In this document: one piece after another, positions 1 to 6,261 of the stretch
Position numbering within the stretch: position 1 is the first letter of the stretch
Layout: every line of letters starts with the position of its first letter
Assembly: GCA_944384585.1 (NCBI GenBank)
Contig: CALWTY010000022.1
Location: forward strand, 1-37,315
From: an uncultured Clostridia bacterium
GTDB taxonomy: Bacteria; Bacillota; Clostridia; Oscillospirales; CAG-272
DNA: 37,315 nucleotides
Direction: 5' to 3'
Notes under the pieces: model-generated
The model's input: the letters and a program-made list of their open reading frames with translations, nothing else
Told to the model about the DNA's origin: nothing
Database searches by the model: none
Position numbers and translations under genes: made by a program

Positions 1-116
1 CAATTCTACCACAGGTTCGTCACTATGGATACTTTTTTCTGTTTTCTTACTATTGCAGGTTCATTTTACAATGCGCCCATAAATATTTTAGCATATTTTG
101 ATGAACATTTCTACCA

Positions 117-346
117 TCAGTATCGGGAATGATTCTTTGCATAATTACTTGCTGCCTGTCGTCGCTCCTCGCTGTATGGGGCGGTCAGACGGAAAGAGAA
201 ACGGCCTTTCTCAATATCAAACTCCATGCACTCCATCCCAATTTGAAATCATCTAGGACGGATGAGCCATACAAATAAATCGACGGCTTAACATCTGAAA
301 GAATACTACTGATTTCGCGAACCATCTTATCTATTGCACGTTGCAC
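117..346 (-). pseudogene. Truncated/frameshifted nucleotidyltransferase-domain protein (aminoglycoside-adenylyltransferase-like N-terminus)
   Basis: A GTG at 346-344, with GGAGG at 356-360 nine bases upstream, starts a protein reading (M)QRAIDKMVREISSILSD and then IYLYGSSVLDDFKLGWS. That is the N-terminal strand-helix with the GS motif of the pol-beta-type nucleotidyltransferase superfamily, which includes antibiotic nucleotidyltransferases. The family continues with an Asp-x-Asp metal site directly after this point. Here the frame instead runs through unrelated residues to a stop at 185. Another frame carries a further 36 codons (MEFDIEKGRF onward) to a stop at 117-119, so a deletion or frameshift has removed the catalytic core. 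The open frame extends upstream to 472, but nothing there looks like protein. The substrate cannot be told. It is probably an inactive remnant of an acquired gene in AT-richer DNA. Confidence 0.6.
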
Positions 347-401
347 AACATTTCGCCTCCATTCATTCCAGTCTGTCCGAAGGAATAAACTTGTTGACCG
401 C

Positions 402-416
402 TGTCCATATTGGACA
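402..416. promoter_or_regulatory. Small palindrome in the leader of the nucleotidyltransferase remnant
   Basis: TGTCCA-TAT-TGGACA is a perfect 6-bp inverted repeat with a 3-bp spacer. It lies in the predicted 5' leader, between the promoter and the GTG start. It could be an operator half of a regulator site; this is inference only. Confidence 0.3.
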
Positions 417-459
417 CAAAAGACAATAAATTCTCCCTCCGGCAAACCTCTCGCTCGCC

Positions 460-473
460 TGTGTGTACACACA
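460..473. promoter_or_regulatory. 14-bp perfect palindrome at the transcription start (candidate operator)
   Basis: TGTGTGTACACACA is fully self-complementary. It sits just downstream of the -10 box (473-478) of a minus-strand promoter, so it would cover the +1 site. A repressor bound here would block initiation. No cognate regulator is identifiable beside it. Confidence 0.4.
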
Positions 474-502
474 TTATATCACAAAGATAGCCGCGTTTTC
501 AA
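473..502 (-). promoter_or_regulatory. SigA-type promoter for the nucleotidyltransferase remnant
   Basis: On the minus strand TTGAAA (502-497) and TATAAT (478-473) are separated by 18 bp. The promoter points to the GTG at 346, giving a leader of about 120 nt that carries two palindromes. Confidence 0.6.
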
Positions 503-967
503 TAGGACTCGCAGAAGTTATCATCCTAATAATGTAACTTTTCTGTGAGCATAAGCCGATTTGATGGTTTTTACGTTGCCGGACATACTCCACATTGAAA
601 TACCTACCTATCGGTTTTACCGTTTTGTGGTGTAATTAACGCAATCGCAAATATTCATGCTCATCAGGGAACGATATTCATCATAGCGTGATTTGCTGTT
701 TCGTGGGGGTTTACCACGAGAATGGCAACTACTTCACCCGTTTCACTATCCTTGTCTTACAGAGCAGAAAACAAACGTTTTTCGACCCTTAAACGCACAA
801 AAACAGGCGACATCCAACCGAAGTTGAATGTCGCCTGTTTTGTCCAATCCTGTTTCGCAGTTGCCGATTTCGTAATTTTCTCAAATTACTGTCTTATCGG
901 CACACGCCCCTTTTCCTGCGTTTTTTAGCCCGTCGGCGGCTTCCGACGGCACTTGAGCCCCCTGCTT
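503..967. other. AT-richer intergenic stretch without a convincing gene
   Basis: No supported protein is seen on either strand. A 68-codon plus-strand frame at 722-928 reads through the hairpin at 800-841 and resembles no protein I know. CCGTCGG and CCGACGG (about 932-950) form a further short stem. Base composition is visibly poorer in GC than the rest of the window, in line with decayed acquired DNA. Confidence 0.5.
800..841. terminator. Strong hairpin with A and T flanks, possible bidirectional terminator
   Basis: The arms AAAACAGGCGACAT (800-813) and ATGTCGCCTGTTTT (828-841) pair perfectly over 14 bp. Inside them CAAC/GTTG pairs around a CGAA loop. The T run at the 3' side and the A run at the 5' side would serve as a U tract on either strand. 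It may end transcripts entering from either direction, or be a relic of a mobile element. Confidence 0.45.
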
Positions 968-1858
968 TTATCGGGGGAGAGGGGCATCCCATGACGGAAT
1001 AAATCTCTCCTTCGCGGTGCCGCCCTCCTGGATATAGGCGTTTGTGATGCCGATTCGGCGGGCGAAGTCCAGCACCCTATCGTACTCCTCCTCCGTCAGC
1101 GGCCGATCGGGCGCGCCCTCCGCCCCCGGCATCGGGGTGTATTGATTCATGATGCTGATTCTGATGCTGTCGCCGTATTCCCGCCGCAGATATTCCAGCG
1201 TTCCGAAGGAATTTTCAAGATAGCCCGGGAGAACCAGATGGCGGACGATGACCCCCCGCATCATGATCCCGTCGTCAAAGACCGCCTCTCCCCGCTGCTC
1301 TACCATCTCCCACAGCGCTTTTTTGGCCTGCTCGGGATAATCCCGCGCGCCCGACAACTTCCCGGCGACATCGGGGTCGATATATTTGAAATCGGGGAGA
1401 TAGACACTGATATACCCGCGCAGCGCGCGGAGCGTCGGCAGCGATTCGTAGCCGCCGCTGTTGTAGACCACAGGAAGCCACAGCCCCTCACGCCATGCCG
1501 CCTCCAGCGCCTCCGTGATCCACGGGACCCACGGGGTGGGGGTGACAAGGTTGATGTTGTGGACGCCCTGCGCCTGAAGCGAAAGGAAGAGGGAGGCGAG
1601 CCGATCGGAGGTAAACTCGTTTCCCGCACCGCCGCGGCTGATCTCCCGGTTCTGACAGAAGCGGCAGCCGAGGTTGCAGCCGGAGAAGAAAACGGCGCCC
1701 GATCCCCTCGTCCCCGAAAGACAGGGTTCCTCCCAAAAATGCGGTGCGGCGCGCGCAATCCGCGGGAGATTCCCGCACCGGCAGAGTCCCGCTGCGCTCC
1801 GTCGATCCGCCCCGCAGCCTCTGGGACAGAGCCGGCAATGCCGTTCGTCAAAATTCAT
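968..1858 (-). CDS. Radical SAM protein of the PflX/PflA-activase-like family (COG1313)
   Basis: This 296-residue protein carries the radical SAM iron-sulfur motif CNLGCRFC (C61, C65, C68). It also has the Cys-rich N-terminus CRLCPRGC (C8, C11, C15) and further cysteines near 26-28, as in the PflX group of pyruvate-formate-lyase-activase-like proteins. Such proteins cleave S-adenosylmethionine to a 5'-deoxyadenosyl radical. The substrate of this subgroup is not established to my knowledge, and no glycyl-radical enzyme lies next to it. Length is normal for the family. It is a single gene with its own promoter at 1939-1967, divergent from the XRE regulator. The stop is TAA and no clear terminator follows. 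Confidence 0.9.
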   Translation of the reverse strand: MNFDERHCRLCPRGCGADRRSAAGLCRCGNLPRIARAAPHFWEEPCLSGTRGSGAVFFSGCNLGCRFCQNREISRGGAGNEFTSDRLASLFLSLQAQGVHNINLVTPTPWVPWITEALEAAWREGLWLPVVYNSGGYESLPTLRALRGYISVYLPDFKYIDPDVAGKLSGARDYPEQAKKALWEMVEQRGEAVFDDGIMMRGVIVRHLVLPGYLENSFGTLEYLRREYGDSIRISIMNQYTPMPGAEGAPDRPLTEEEYDRVLDFARRIGITNAYIQEGGTAKERFIPSWDAPLPR

Positions 1859-1938
1859 CCGTTGATCCTTTCCGCCGGGCAGCGCGCCCGTCTGTCCGCA
1901 GCTCCGTCCGATGACGTCTACGGTTTCCCTTCGGTATC

Positions 1939-1967
1939 ATTATACCACAGGACGGCCGATTTGAAAA
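1939..1967 (-). promoter_or_regulatory. Promoter of the radical SAM gene
   Basis: On the minus strand TGGTATAAT gives an extended -10 (TATAAT at 1944-1939) with a weak TTTTCA -35 at 1967-1962 and 17-bp spacing. It lies about 80 bp upstream of the ATG. Confidence 0.5.
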
Positions 1968-2119
1968 GAGGAAATTCCGTCGGGGCTCCCGCCCCTCCCC
2001 GGGAGCCGGCACGCCTTTTTGCCGCCGAATTTCTTCATACTTTTACCGAATCTCCCCCAACGACAATCAATTCAGTCATCTGCTCACTGATATGTACTGC
2101 ATGAATTCGCATAAAGCGG

Positions 2120-2125
2120 TATAAT
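2120..2125 (+). promoter_or_regulatory. -10 box upstream of the XRE regulator gene
   Basis: A perfect TATAAT lies 44 bp before the ATG. No good -35 hexamer is seen at 16-18 bp, so the promoter may be weak or activator dependent. Confidence 0.45.
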
Positions 2126-2169
2126 AATACTATCGTTACAAACATTCGAATGGAAAGGGTACTGTATTC

Positions 2170-2460
2170 ATGAGCAAAGAGGTTTCGTTCAAAAACCGCG
2201 ATCGGTTCATTCAGATCGGCATCGCCATTTCAACGCTGCGCCGATTCCGCGGGATGTCGCAGGACAAGCTGGCAAAGGAGGCGGGGATCAGCCGCTCCCA
2301 TGTCAGCGCCATTGAGGCGCCGGGATTGGCTAACGGCTTTTCACTCGAGGTGTTCTTCAACATATCCGACGCGCTGGGAATCGATCCCGCCGATCTGATC
2401 CGCGCCGCCGTATTCCCCGATCAGATCATCAACGGAATCGGGTCCGACGACAAAACATAA
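2170..2460 (+). CDS. Small XRE-family (Cro/CI-type) helix-turn-helix regulator
   Basis: The 96-residue protein is almost wholly one HTH domain. RRFRGMSQDKLAKEAG followed by ISRSHVSAIEA (about 24-50) matches helices 1-3 of the XRE fold, and FFNISDALGIDPADLI (about 62-77) is the usual last helix and capping segment. It presumably binds DNA as a dimer; the target is unknown. AGGAAAGGG-like pairing at 2152-2159 sets the ATG at 2170, ten bases downstream. It is monocistronic, between a divergent radical SAM gene and a terminator at 2592-2639. Solitary XRE proteins of this size may be autoregulators or mobile-element remnants; the sequence does not decide. Confidence 0.85.
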   Translation: MSKEVSFKNRDRFIQIGIAISTLRRFRGMSQDKLAKEAGISRSHVSAIEAPGLANGFSLEVFFNISDALGIDPADLIRAAVFPDQIINGIGSDDKT

Positions 2461-2591
2461 CCGACGGACCGTCGTCCGGTCAGGTCGTGCCCGACAAGCA
2501 CCGACCGATGTCCCGTCGGGCAGTCCCCTCTCCACGGAGGAGGGGGCGCCGGCGGCCGGCGGCGGTGTATTCCCGCATCCCGCAGACAAAA
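2461..2591 (+). other. Hairpin-rich 3' region of the XRE gene
   Basis: Three successive inverted repeats occur before the terminator: GACCG/CGGTC (2467-2471 with 2477-2481), TGCCCGAC/GTCGGGCA (2488-2495 with 2515-2522), and a C-rich/G-rich stem around 2523-2545. No protein is supported. It could be a structured 3' UTR or a small RNA, or simply a reflection of high GC. Confidence 0.35.
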
Positions 2592-2639
2592 CGCCCCGAC
2601 GCATGGAGTCGGCAGCCCGCCGACCGACGGGGCGCTTTT
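2592..2639 (+). terminator. Rho-independent terminator after the XRE regulator
   Basis: An outer stem CGCCCCG/CGGGGCG (2592-2598 with 2628-2634) and an inner stem GTCGGC/GCCGAC (2608-2613 with 2619-2624) are followed by CTTTT. It separates the regulator from the rpmH promoter. Confidence 0.65.
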
Positions 2640-2753
2640 GCTCTGCCCGCCGCTTTTTCGGTAATACTCCGCGTTAAAGCCATCGTTTCCCCTTCGCATC
2701 CCGCCCCGGCGCTCCGTTTTTTGCGGAATCGGAGGGAGGGAAGAAAAAAAGAC

Positions 2754-2783
2754 TTGACAAACGGATATGCTTGTGTGTATAAT
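2754..2783 (+). promoter_or_regulatory. Strong SigA-type promoter of rpmH
   Basis: A perfect TTGACA (2754-2759) and a perfect TATAAT (2778-2783) are 18 bp apart, 45 bp before the rpmH start. This fits the high expression expected of a ribosomal protein gene and probably drives the whole rpmH-rnpA-yidD-yidC-jag string. Confidence 0.85.
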
Positions 2784-2828
2784 ATATGGTAACGTCATAA
2801 AAATGCCAAAGAAAAGGGGTGACTGTAC

Positions 2829-2963
2829 ATGGTAAGAACATACCAGCCGAAAAAGCTTCAGAGATCGAAGGAACACGGCTTTATGAAGAGAATGAGCACA
2901 GCCAATGGTAGAAAGGTCCTGAAGAGAAGACGCGCCAAGGGCAGAGCAAGACTCACCCACTGA
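2829..2963 (+). CDS. rpmH: 50S ribosomal protein L34
   Basis: A 44-codon gene encodes a very basic protein opening [18 protein letters not shown] and ending GRARLTH, with the [20 protein letters not shown] core typical of bacterial L34. L34 is a small component of the large ribosomal subunit. AAAAGGGG at 2812-2819 is its ribosome binding site. It is the first gene after the consensus promoter and lies 39 bp before rnpA, the usual bacterial order. dnaA, often found upstream of rpmH, is not present in the window. Confidence 0.97.
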   Translation: MVRTYQPKKLQRSKEHGFMKRMSTANGRKVLKRRRAKGRARLTH

Positions 2964-3002
2964 GTCGGACGCGAAGCTCCCTGCCGGTAAGGGAGGTTGT
3001 TT

Positions 3003-3377
3003 GTGAAGGAATTTGCGATCAAGGAAAATCATCTGTTCGTCAAGGCGTATACCAAGGGAGCGCGACAGGTCGCGCCGACCGTCTGCGTATATGTGCTGAG
3101 GGACTACAAGGCGGCCAGGCTGAAAAAGGAAAATCCGCGGAAGCAGTATCTCAACCGGATCGGCTTCACGGCGACGACCAAGCTCGGAAATGCCGTGGTG
3201 CGGAACCGATGCAAACGGATCATGCGGGCGGCTTACCGGAGTCTGCTGTCGGAGCGGAGGATCAGAACCGGGAACCTGATCGTGATCTCTGCGCGGGGAC
3301 GAGCCGTTCATGCCTCCTCCGCGGAGGTCAGAGCGGATCTTGCCGGCGCGTTTTCCAAGCTCGGTCTTTTTGTCTGA
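3003..3377 (+). CDS. rnpA: Ribonuclease P protein component
   Basis: RnpA assists the RNase P RNA in removing 5' leaders from tRNA precursors. The 124-residue product has the diagnostic RNR motif (VVRNRCKRIMRAAYR, about 75-89) after the central GFTATTKLGNA segment, and the N-terminal LKKENHLF-like start of the family (IKENHLFVKAY). The start is set at GTG 3003 because GGGAGG (2991-2996) lies six bases upstream; an in-frame TTG at 2997 would sit directly against that site. The protein has a somewhat longer central loop (RLKKENPRKQYL) than the shortest family members. It follows rpmH in the same transcript. Confidence 0.95.
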   Translation: MKEFAIKENHLFVKAYTKGARQVAPTVCVYVLRDYKAARLKKENPRKQYLNRIGFTATTKLGNAVVRNRCKRIMRAAYRSLLSERRIRTGNLIVISARGRAVHASSAEVRADLAGAFSKLGLFV

Positions 3378-3523
3378 TCCGATCTTCACATATCATTCGG
3401 ACCGGGGGGCGGTTTCCCGAACAGGGGGACGCCTTCCCCGACATTCCGGTACGGGGCTGTGGCACGGCGGTGCGGCAGCCCGCTTTTCGCTCTGTATTAC
3501 AAGAGGCTGAGAGGTGAATTCCG
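3378..3523 (+). other. 146-bp gap between rnpA and yidD
   Basis: These genes often abut or overlap in related genomes. Here the gap holds no credible gene; open frames across it are run-ons from other frames of rnpA. GAGAGGTGAATTCC just before 3524 provides the yidD ribosome binding site. Confidence 0.4.
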
Positions 3524-3751
3524 ATGAAACGACTTCTGATATGGCTGATCAGTCTGTACAGAAAATATCTCTCTCCACTCAAAAGGCCCTGCTGCCGCTT
3601 TACTCCCACCTGCTCACAGTATGCGATCGACGCGATCAGGGAGTGGGGCGTGATTGTCGGGCTTGCACTTGCGATCTGGCGCATTCTGCGCTGCAATCCA
3701 TTCGGTCGAGGCGGTGTCGACCCTGTTCCCAAGCGAGGGACCCGTAAATGA
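3524..3751 (+). CDS. yidD: Membrane protein insertion efficiency factor YidD
   Basis: The 75-residue product shows the whole YidD signature: YRKYLSPLKRPCCRFTPTCSQYA near residues 12-34, then AIREWG and RILRCNPFGRGGVDPVP near 55-70. The conserved Cys residues and the amphipathic N-terminal helix (MKRLLIWLISLYR) are present. YidD is a peripheral inner-membrane protein thought to help YidC insert membrane proteins. It lies between rnpA and yidC as expected, with AGAGGTG as ribosome binding site. Length is normal. Confidence 0.95.
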   Translation: MKRLLIWLISLYRKYLSPLKRPCCRFTPTCSQYAIDAIREWGVIVGLALAIWRILRCNPFGRGGVDPVPKRGTRK

Positions 3752-3909
3752 CGGCGGGAAAAGCCTTATAGGAGCACCGCAACGGGAAAGCTGATTACAG
3801 AGAGCTTTCGAACTAACGGAGGGTCTTGCCGACGATGCCGGCGGGCGCTTCCGTGCCCTACCTTCAAAGGAAAGGATTTCCCTCCCCGCGGAGGGATGCA
3901 TTGGAATTC

Positions 3910-5097
3910 ATGTTAGATATTATCAGAGTACCGATCGGGTATATCATCGACCTGTGCTACCGACTGATCCCCAACTATGCCATTGCCCTGCTGTTCTTTG
4001 CGCTGATCATGAAGATCCTTCTCTTCCCCTTCGGCATCAAGCAGCAGAAAAACATGGTTCGTCAGGCCAAACTCCGTCCGAAGGAGCAGGCCATCCGCGC
4101 ACGCTACGCCGGTCGGACCGACAAGGTGACCCAGCAGAAGATGCAGCAGGATATCATGAAGCTGTATCAGGACGAAAAGTTCAACCCCGCAAGCGGTTGT
4201 CTGCCGATGATCATCCAGGTCATCATCGTCTTCGCCCTCTATGCCGTCGTCATCAATCCTCTCCACTACGTCTGCCACATCCCGGGCGAGAACATCAATA
4301 ACGTCGGGATCCATATCGCGGAGCTGTACGCCAAGGAGGAGCTTGACGTCGAGGGCATTGCCGACAATACCGTCAAGGTGATTGAGGGCATGGCAAGCGC
4401 CATCGGCGAGGACGGCAGCACCGAAAAGGTCAAAAACAGCATCACCGGCATCGAGATCGTCAATGTTCTCAGAAAGAACGGCGTGGAAAAGTTCCACGGC
4501 GACACCATGCTCCCCTCCGACTTCACAAACGACGATCTGCCCGACTTTACCATCTTCGGCGGCAGCTTCGATCTCTCGAAGACCCCGAATTTCGCCAACT
4601 TCGACTGGCTGATGCTGATCCCGCTTCTCACCTTTGTCTTTACCTTCGCCAGCATGAAGCTCACGAAGAAGCTGACCTATCAGCCGCCTCAACAGACGGG
4701 TGACGCCGCCCTCTCGATGAAGATGATGGACTACGTCATGCCTCTGGTGAGTACCTTCTTCACCTTCACGGTGCCGGCCGTCGTTGCCGTATACTGGATC
4801 TATCAGAATATTTTCTCAACGGTACAGCAGTTCGTGCTGAAGCTCATGTATCCCTACCCCGTCTTCACGGAGGAGGACTACAAAGCCGCCGAGCGTGAGA
4901 TGAACAAGGGCATCAGACACAGCAAGAAAGCCGAAAAGAAGAAGTCCGTCAAGTCGGCGCATCGCATCGATCTCGAGGACGGCGAAGAGCCGGAGGAGGA
5001 TCGGGAGGAGAAGGCTGCGCTTCCGAAGGCCAAGTCCTCCGGTCTTGTGCCGCCGGCCGCGCTGAAGGATGAGTCGGACAAGGATCTTCCCGACTAA
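3910..5097 (+). CDS. yidC: Membrane protein insertase YidC/Oxa1
   Basis: YidC inserts and folds proteins in the cytoplasmic membrane, alone or with SecYEG. The start MLDIIRVPIGYIIDLCY matches the usual N-terminus of clostridial YidC. It is followed by the first membrane hairpin with a cytoplasmic charged loop (IKQQKNMVRQAKLRPKEQ), a CLPMIIQ segment near 98-105, and later membrane segments near 235-255 and 275-330. A roughly 90-residue hydrophilic insert lies between the second and third membrane segments. The tail (about 335-395) is Lys/Glu rich, as in ribosome-contacting forms. No Sec signal lipobox is seen. A TTG at 3901, five bases after GGAGGG (3890-3895), is a credible alternative start adding three residues. 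The nearest upstream ATG frames add protein-unlike sequence. Confidence 0.93.
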   Translation: MLDIIRVPIGYIIDLCYRLIPNYAIALLFFALIMKILLFPFGIKQQKNMVRQAKLRPKEQAIRARYAGRTDKVTQQKMQQDIMKLYQDEKFNPASGCLPMIIQVIIVFALYAVVINPLHYVCHIPGENINNVGIHIAELYAKEELDVEGIADNTVKVIEGMASAIGEDGSTEKVKNSITGIEIVNVLRKNGVEKFHGDTMLPSDFTNDDLPDFTIFGGSFDLSKTPNFANFDWLMLIPLLTFVFTFASMKLTKKLTYQPPQQTGDAALSMKMMDYVMPLVSTFFTFTVPAVVAVYWIYQNIFSTVQQFVLKLMYPYPVFTEEDYKAAEREMNKGIRHSKKAEKKKSVKSAHRIDLEDGEEPEEDREEKAALPKAKSSGLVPPAALKDESDKDLPD

Positions 5098-5117
5098 AAA
5101 AGCAAGGATGTGATCAT

Positions 5118-6026
5118 ATGAAACAGGAAGTTACCGCAACCGCCAAAACCGTAGAAGCGGCAGTCGCAGCGGGCGCCGAAGAGCTCGGCGTTCCGGCCGC
5201 CGCCGTGACATATGAGGTGCTTGAGACGCCGAAAAAGGGCTTTCTCGGCTTCGGGGAAGCTCCCGCCAAGGTCAGGGTCGTCTACGTTCCGACCCCCGAG
5301 ACCGTCGGACTCACCTTTGTTAAAACCGTAATCCGCGATATGGGGCTTCACGCCGAGGCAGAGCTTTCCGGGCTTCCCGGCGGCAAGCGTGAGTATATGA
5401 TCCGCATCACCGGCGACGACGCCGGCGCGCTGATCGGACATCACGGCGAAACGCTCGACGCGCTCCAATACCTCACCAATCTTGCGGCCAACTGCCGCGA
5501 GGATGACGAGGAGGGCAGCTATACCCGCATCTCGGTGGATATCGCCAACTACCGCGCCAAGCGGGAGGAAACTCTCCGTAAGCTCGCCAAGAGAACTGCC
5601 GAAAAGGTACTCAAGTACAAGAGAAACATTACGCTTGAGCCGATGAACTCCTACGAAAGACGGATCATCCACTCCGAGATCCAGGGGATCGCCGGGGTGT
5701 CGACCAACTCGATCGGCGCAGACAACAACCGCCGCGTTGTCGTCATTCTGGAGGGACAGCCCCGCAGCGCCGCCCGCACAAGCGGTACGGCGCCGAGAAG
5801 CGGCGGAGCGCCGCGGAGCGGAGCGCCGAGAAAGAAGTCTGTCACGATCAGCTACGATCCCCCCGTCGTTCCCCTCTCCTCCCCCTCCGATCCGCAGCCG
5901 CGGAACAAAATCCAGAAGCGCGCCCGCTTTGACGAGTCGCTTCCCGAATATCACAGCGGCGATTGCTTCACGGAGGATACCGCCATCGACAACGCCGAGG
6001 CGGAAAACGATACCGACGAAATCTGA
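5118..6026 (+). CDS. jag: RNA-binding protein KhpB (Jag/SpoIIIJ-associated)
   Basis: Three domains are visible in order: a Jag N-terminal domain (about 1-55, including TPKKGFLGFGEAPAKVRV), a type II KH domain with IGHHGETLDALQYL (about 110-123), and an R3H domain (about 140-205, with YRAKREETLRKLA and SYERRIIH). KhpB binds RNA, often with KhpA, and has been linked to cell elongation and division in other Firmicutes. The last hundred residues are a low-complexity Arg/Ser/Pro tail not seen in all homologues. AAGGATGTGATC precedes the ATG, 20 bp after yidC. It ends the cluster at a strong terminator; mnmE and mnmG, the common next genes, are absent here. Confidence 0.95.
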   Translation: MKQEVTATAKTVEAAVAAGAEELGVPAAAVTYEVLETPKKGFLGFGEAPAKVRVVYVPTPETVGLTFVKTVIRDMGLHAEAELSGLPGGKREYMIRITGDDAGALIGHHGETLDALQYLTNLAANCREDDEEGSYTRISVDIANYRAKREETLRKLAKRTAEKVLKYKRNITLEPMNSYERRIIHSEIQGIAGVSTNSIGADNNRRVVVILEGQPRSAARTSGTAPRSGGAPRSGAPRKKSVTISYDPPVVPLSSPSDPQPRNKIQKRARFDESLPEYHSGDCFTEDTAIDNAEAENDTDEI

Positions 6027-6036
6027 TCCAAGCGAA

Positions 6037-6084
6037 AAAAAGCTGAACCCGACGCTTTGACAAAGCGAAAAGGTTCAGCTTTTT
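6037..6084 (+). terminator. Terminator after jag
   Basis: AAAAAGCTGAACC (6037-6049) pairs with GGTTCAGCTTTTT (6072-6084), with an inner CGCTTT/AAAGCG stem. The A-rich left flank lets it work in both directions. Confidence 0.85.
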
Positions 6085-6125
6085 AGTTTGAAGCGGCGAT
6101 GACAGCCCGTGCGGTGGGTATCATG

Positions 6126-6164
6126 CCGTCGTTTTGGATTTCATTTGAGCCGGGGATCGGGGCG
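6126..6164. repeat. 39-bp direct repeat, copy 1
   Basis: CCGTCGTTTTGGATTTCATT followed by TGAGCCGGGGATCGGGGCG. It matches copy 2 at 6199-6237 with two mismatches. It lies in the space between the jag terminator and the 3' end of the hydrolase gene. Confidence 0.85.
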
Positions 6165-6198
6165 TCGGCGCTTTCGGTCGCGCCGGGGGGAGACCATT

Positions 6199-6237
6199 CC
6201 GTCGTTTTGGATTTCATTTGCGTCGGGGATCGGGGCG
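6199..6237. repeat. 39-bp direct repeat, copy 2
   Basis: It is 73 bp downstream of copy 1 with 37 of 39 identical positions. No further copy was noticed in the window. Intergenic tandem duplication or an interspersed repeat unit are both possible. Confidence 0.85.
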
Positions 6238-6261
6238 CTGTGGGGTTCCGCAGCGATTGCG

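Larger units (their letters stand above)
1859..2169. other. Divergent intergenic region between radical SAM gene and XRE regulator
   Basis: It holds a minus-strand promoter for the radical SAM gene and a plus-strand -10 box for the regulator. I see no gene. No clear operator repeat for the XRE protein was found. Confidence 0.6.

Noticed and set aside
722-928. 68-codon plus-strand frame in the AT-rich left region
   Set aside because: It translates through a 42-nt perfect hairpin, has no ribosome binding site and resembles no protein I recognise.
1142-2104. A 320-codon plus-strand open frame opposite the radical SAM gene
   Set aside because: It mirrors a real gene on the other strand and runs into the divergent promoter region.
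2461-2828. Replication origin next to rpmH
   Set aside because: No DnaA boxes (TTATCCACA-like) were seen and dnaA is not present; the hairpins look like a terminator region.
3752-3909. A riboswitch or leader RNA between yidD and yidC
   Set aside because: The 158-bp gap shows no terminator/antiterminator pair or recognisable aptamer, only a ribosome binding site near its end.
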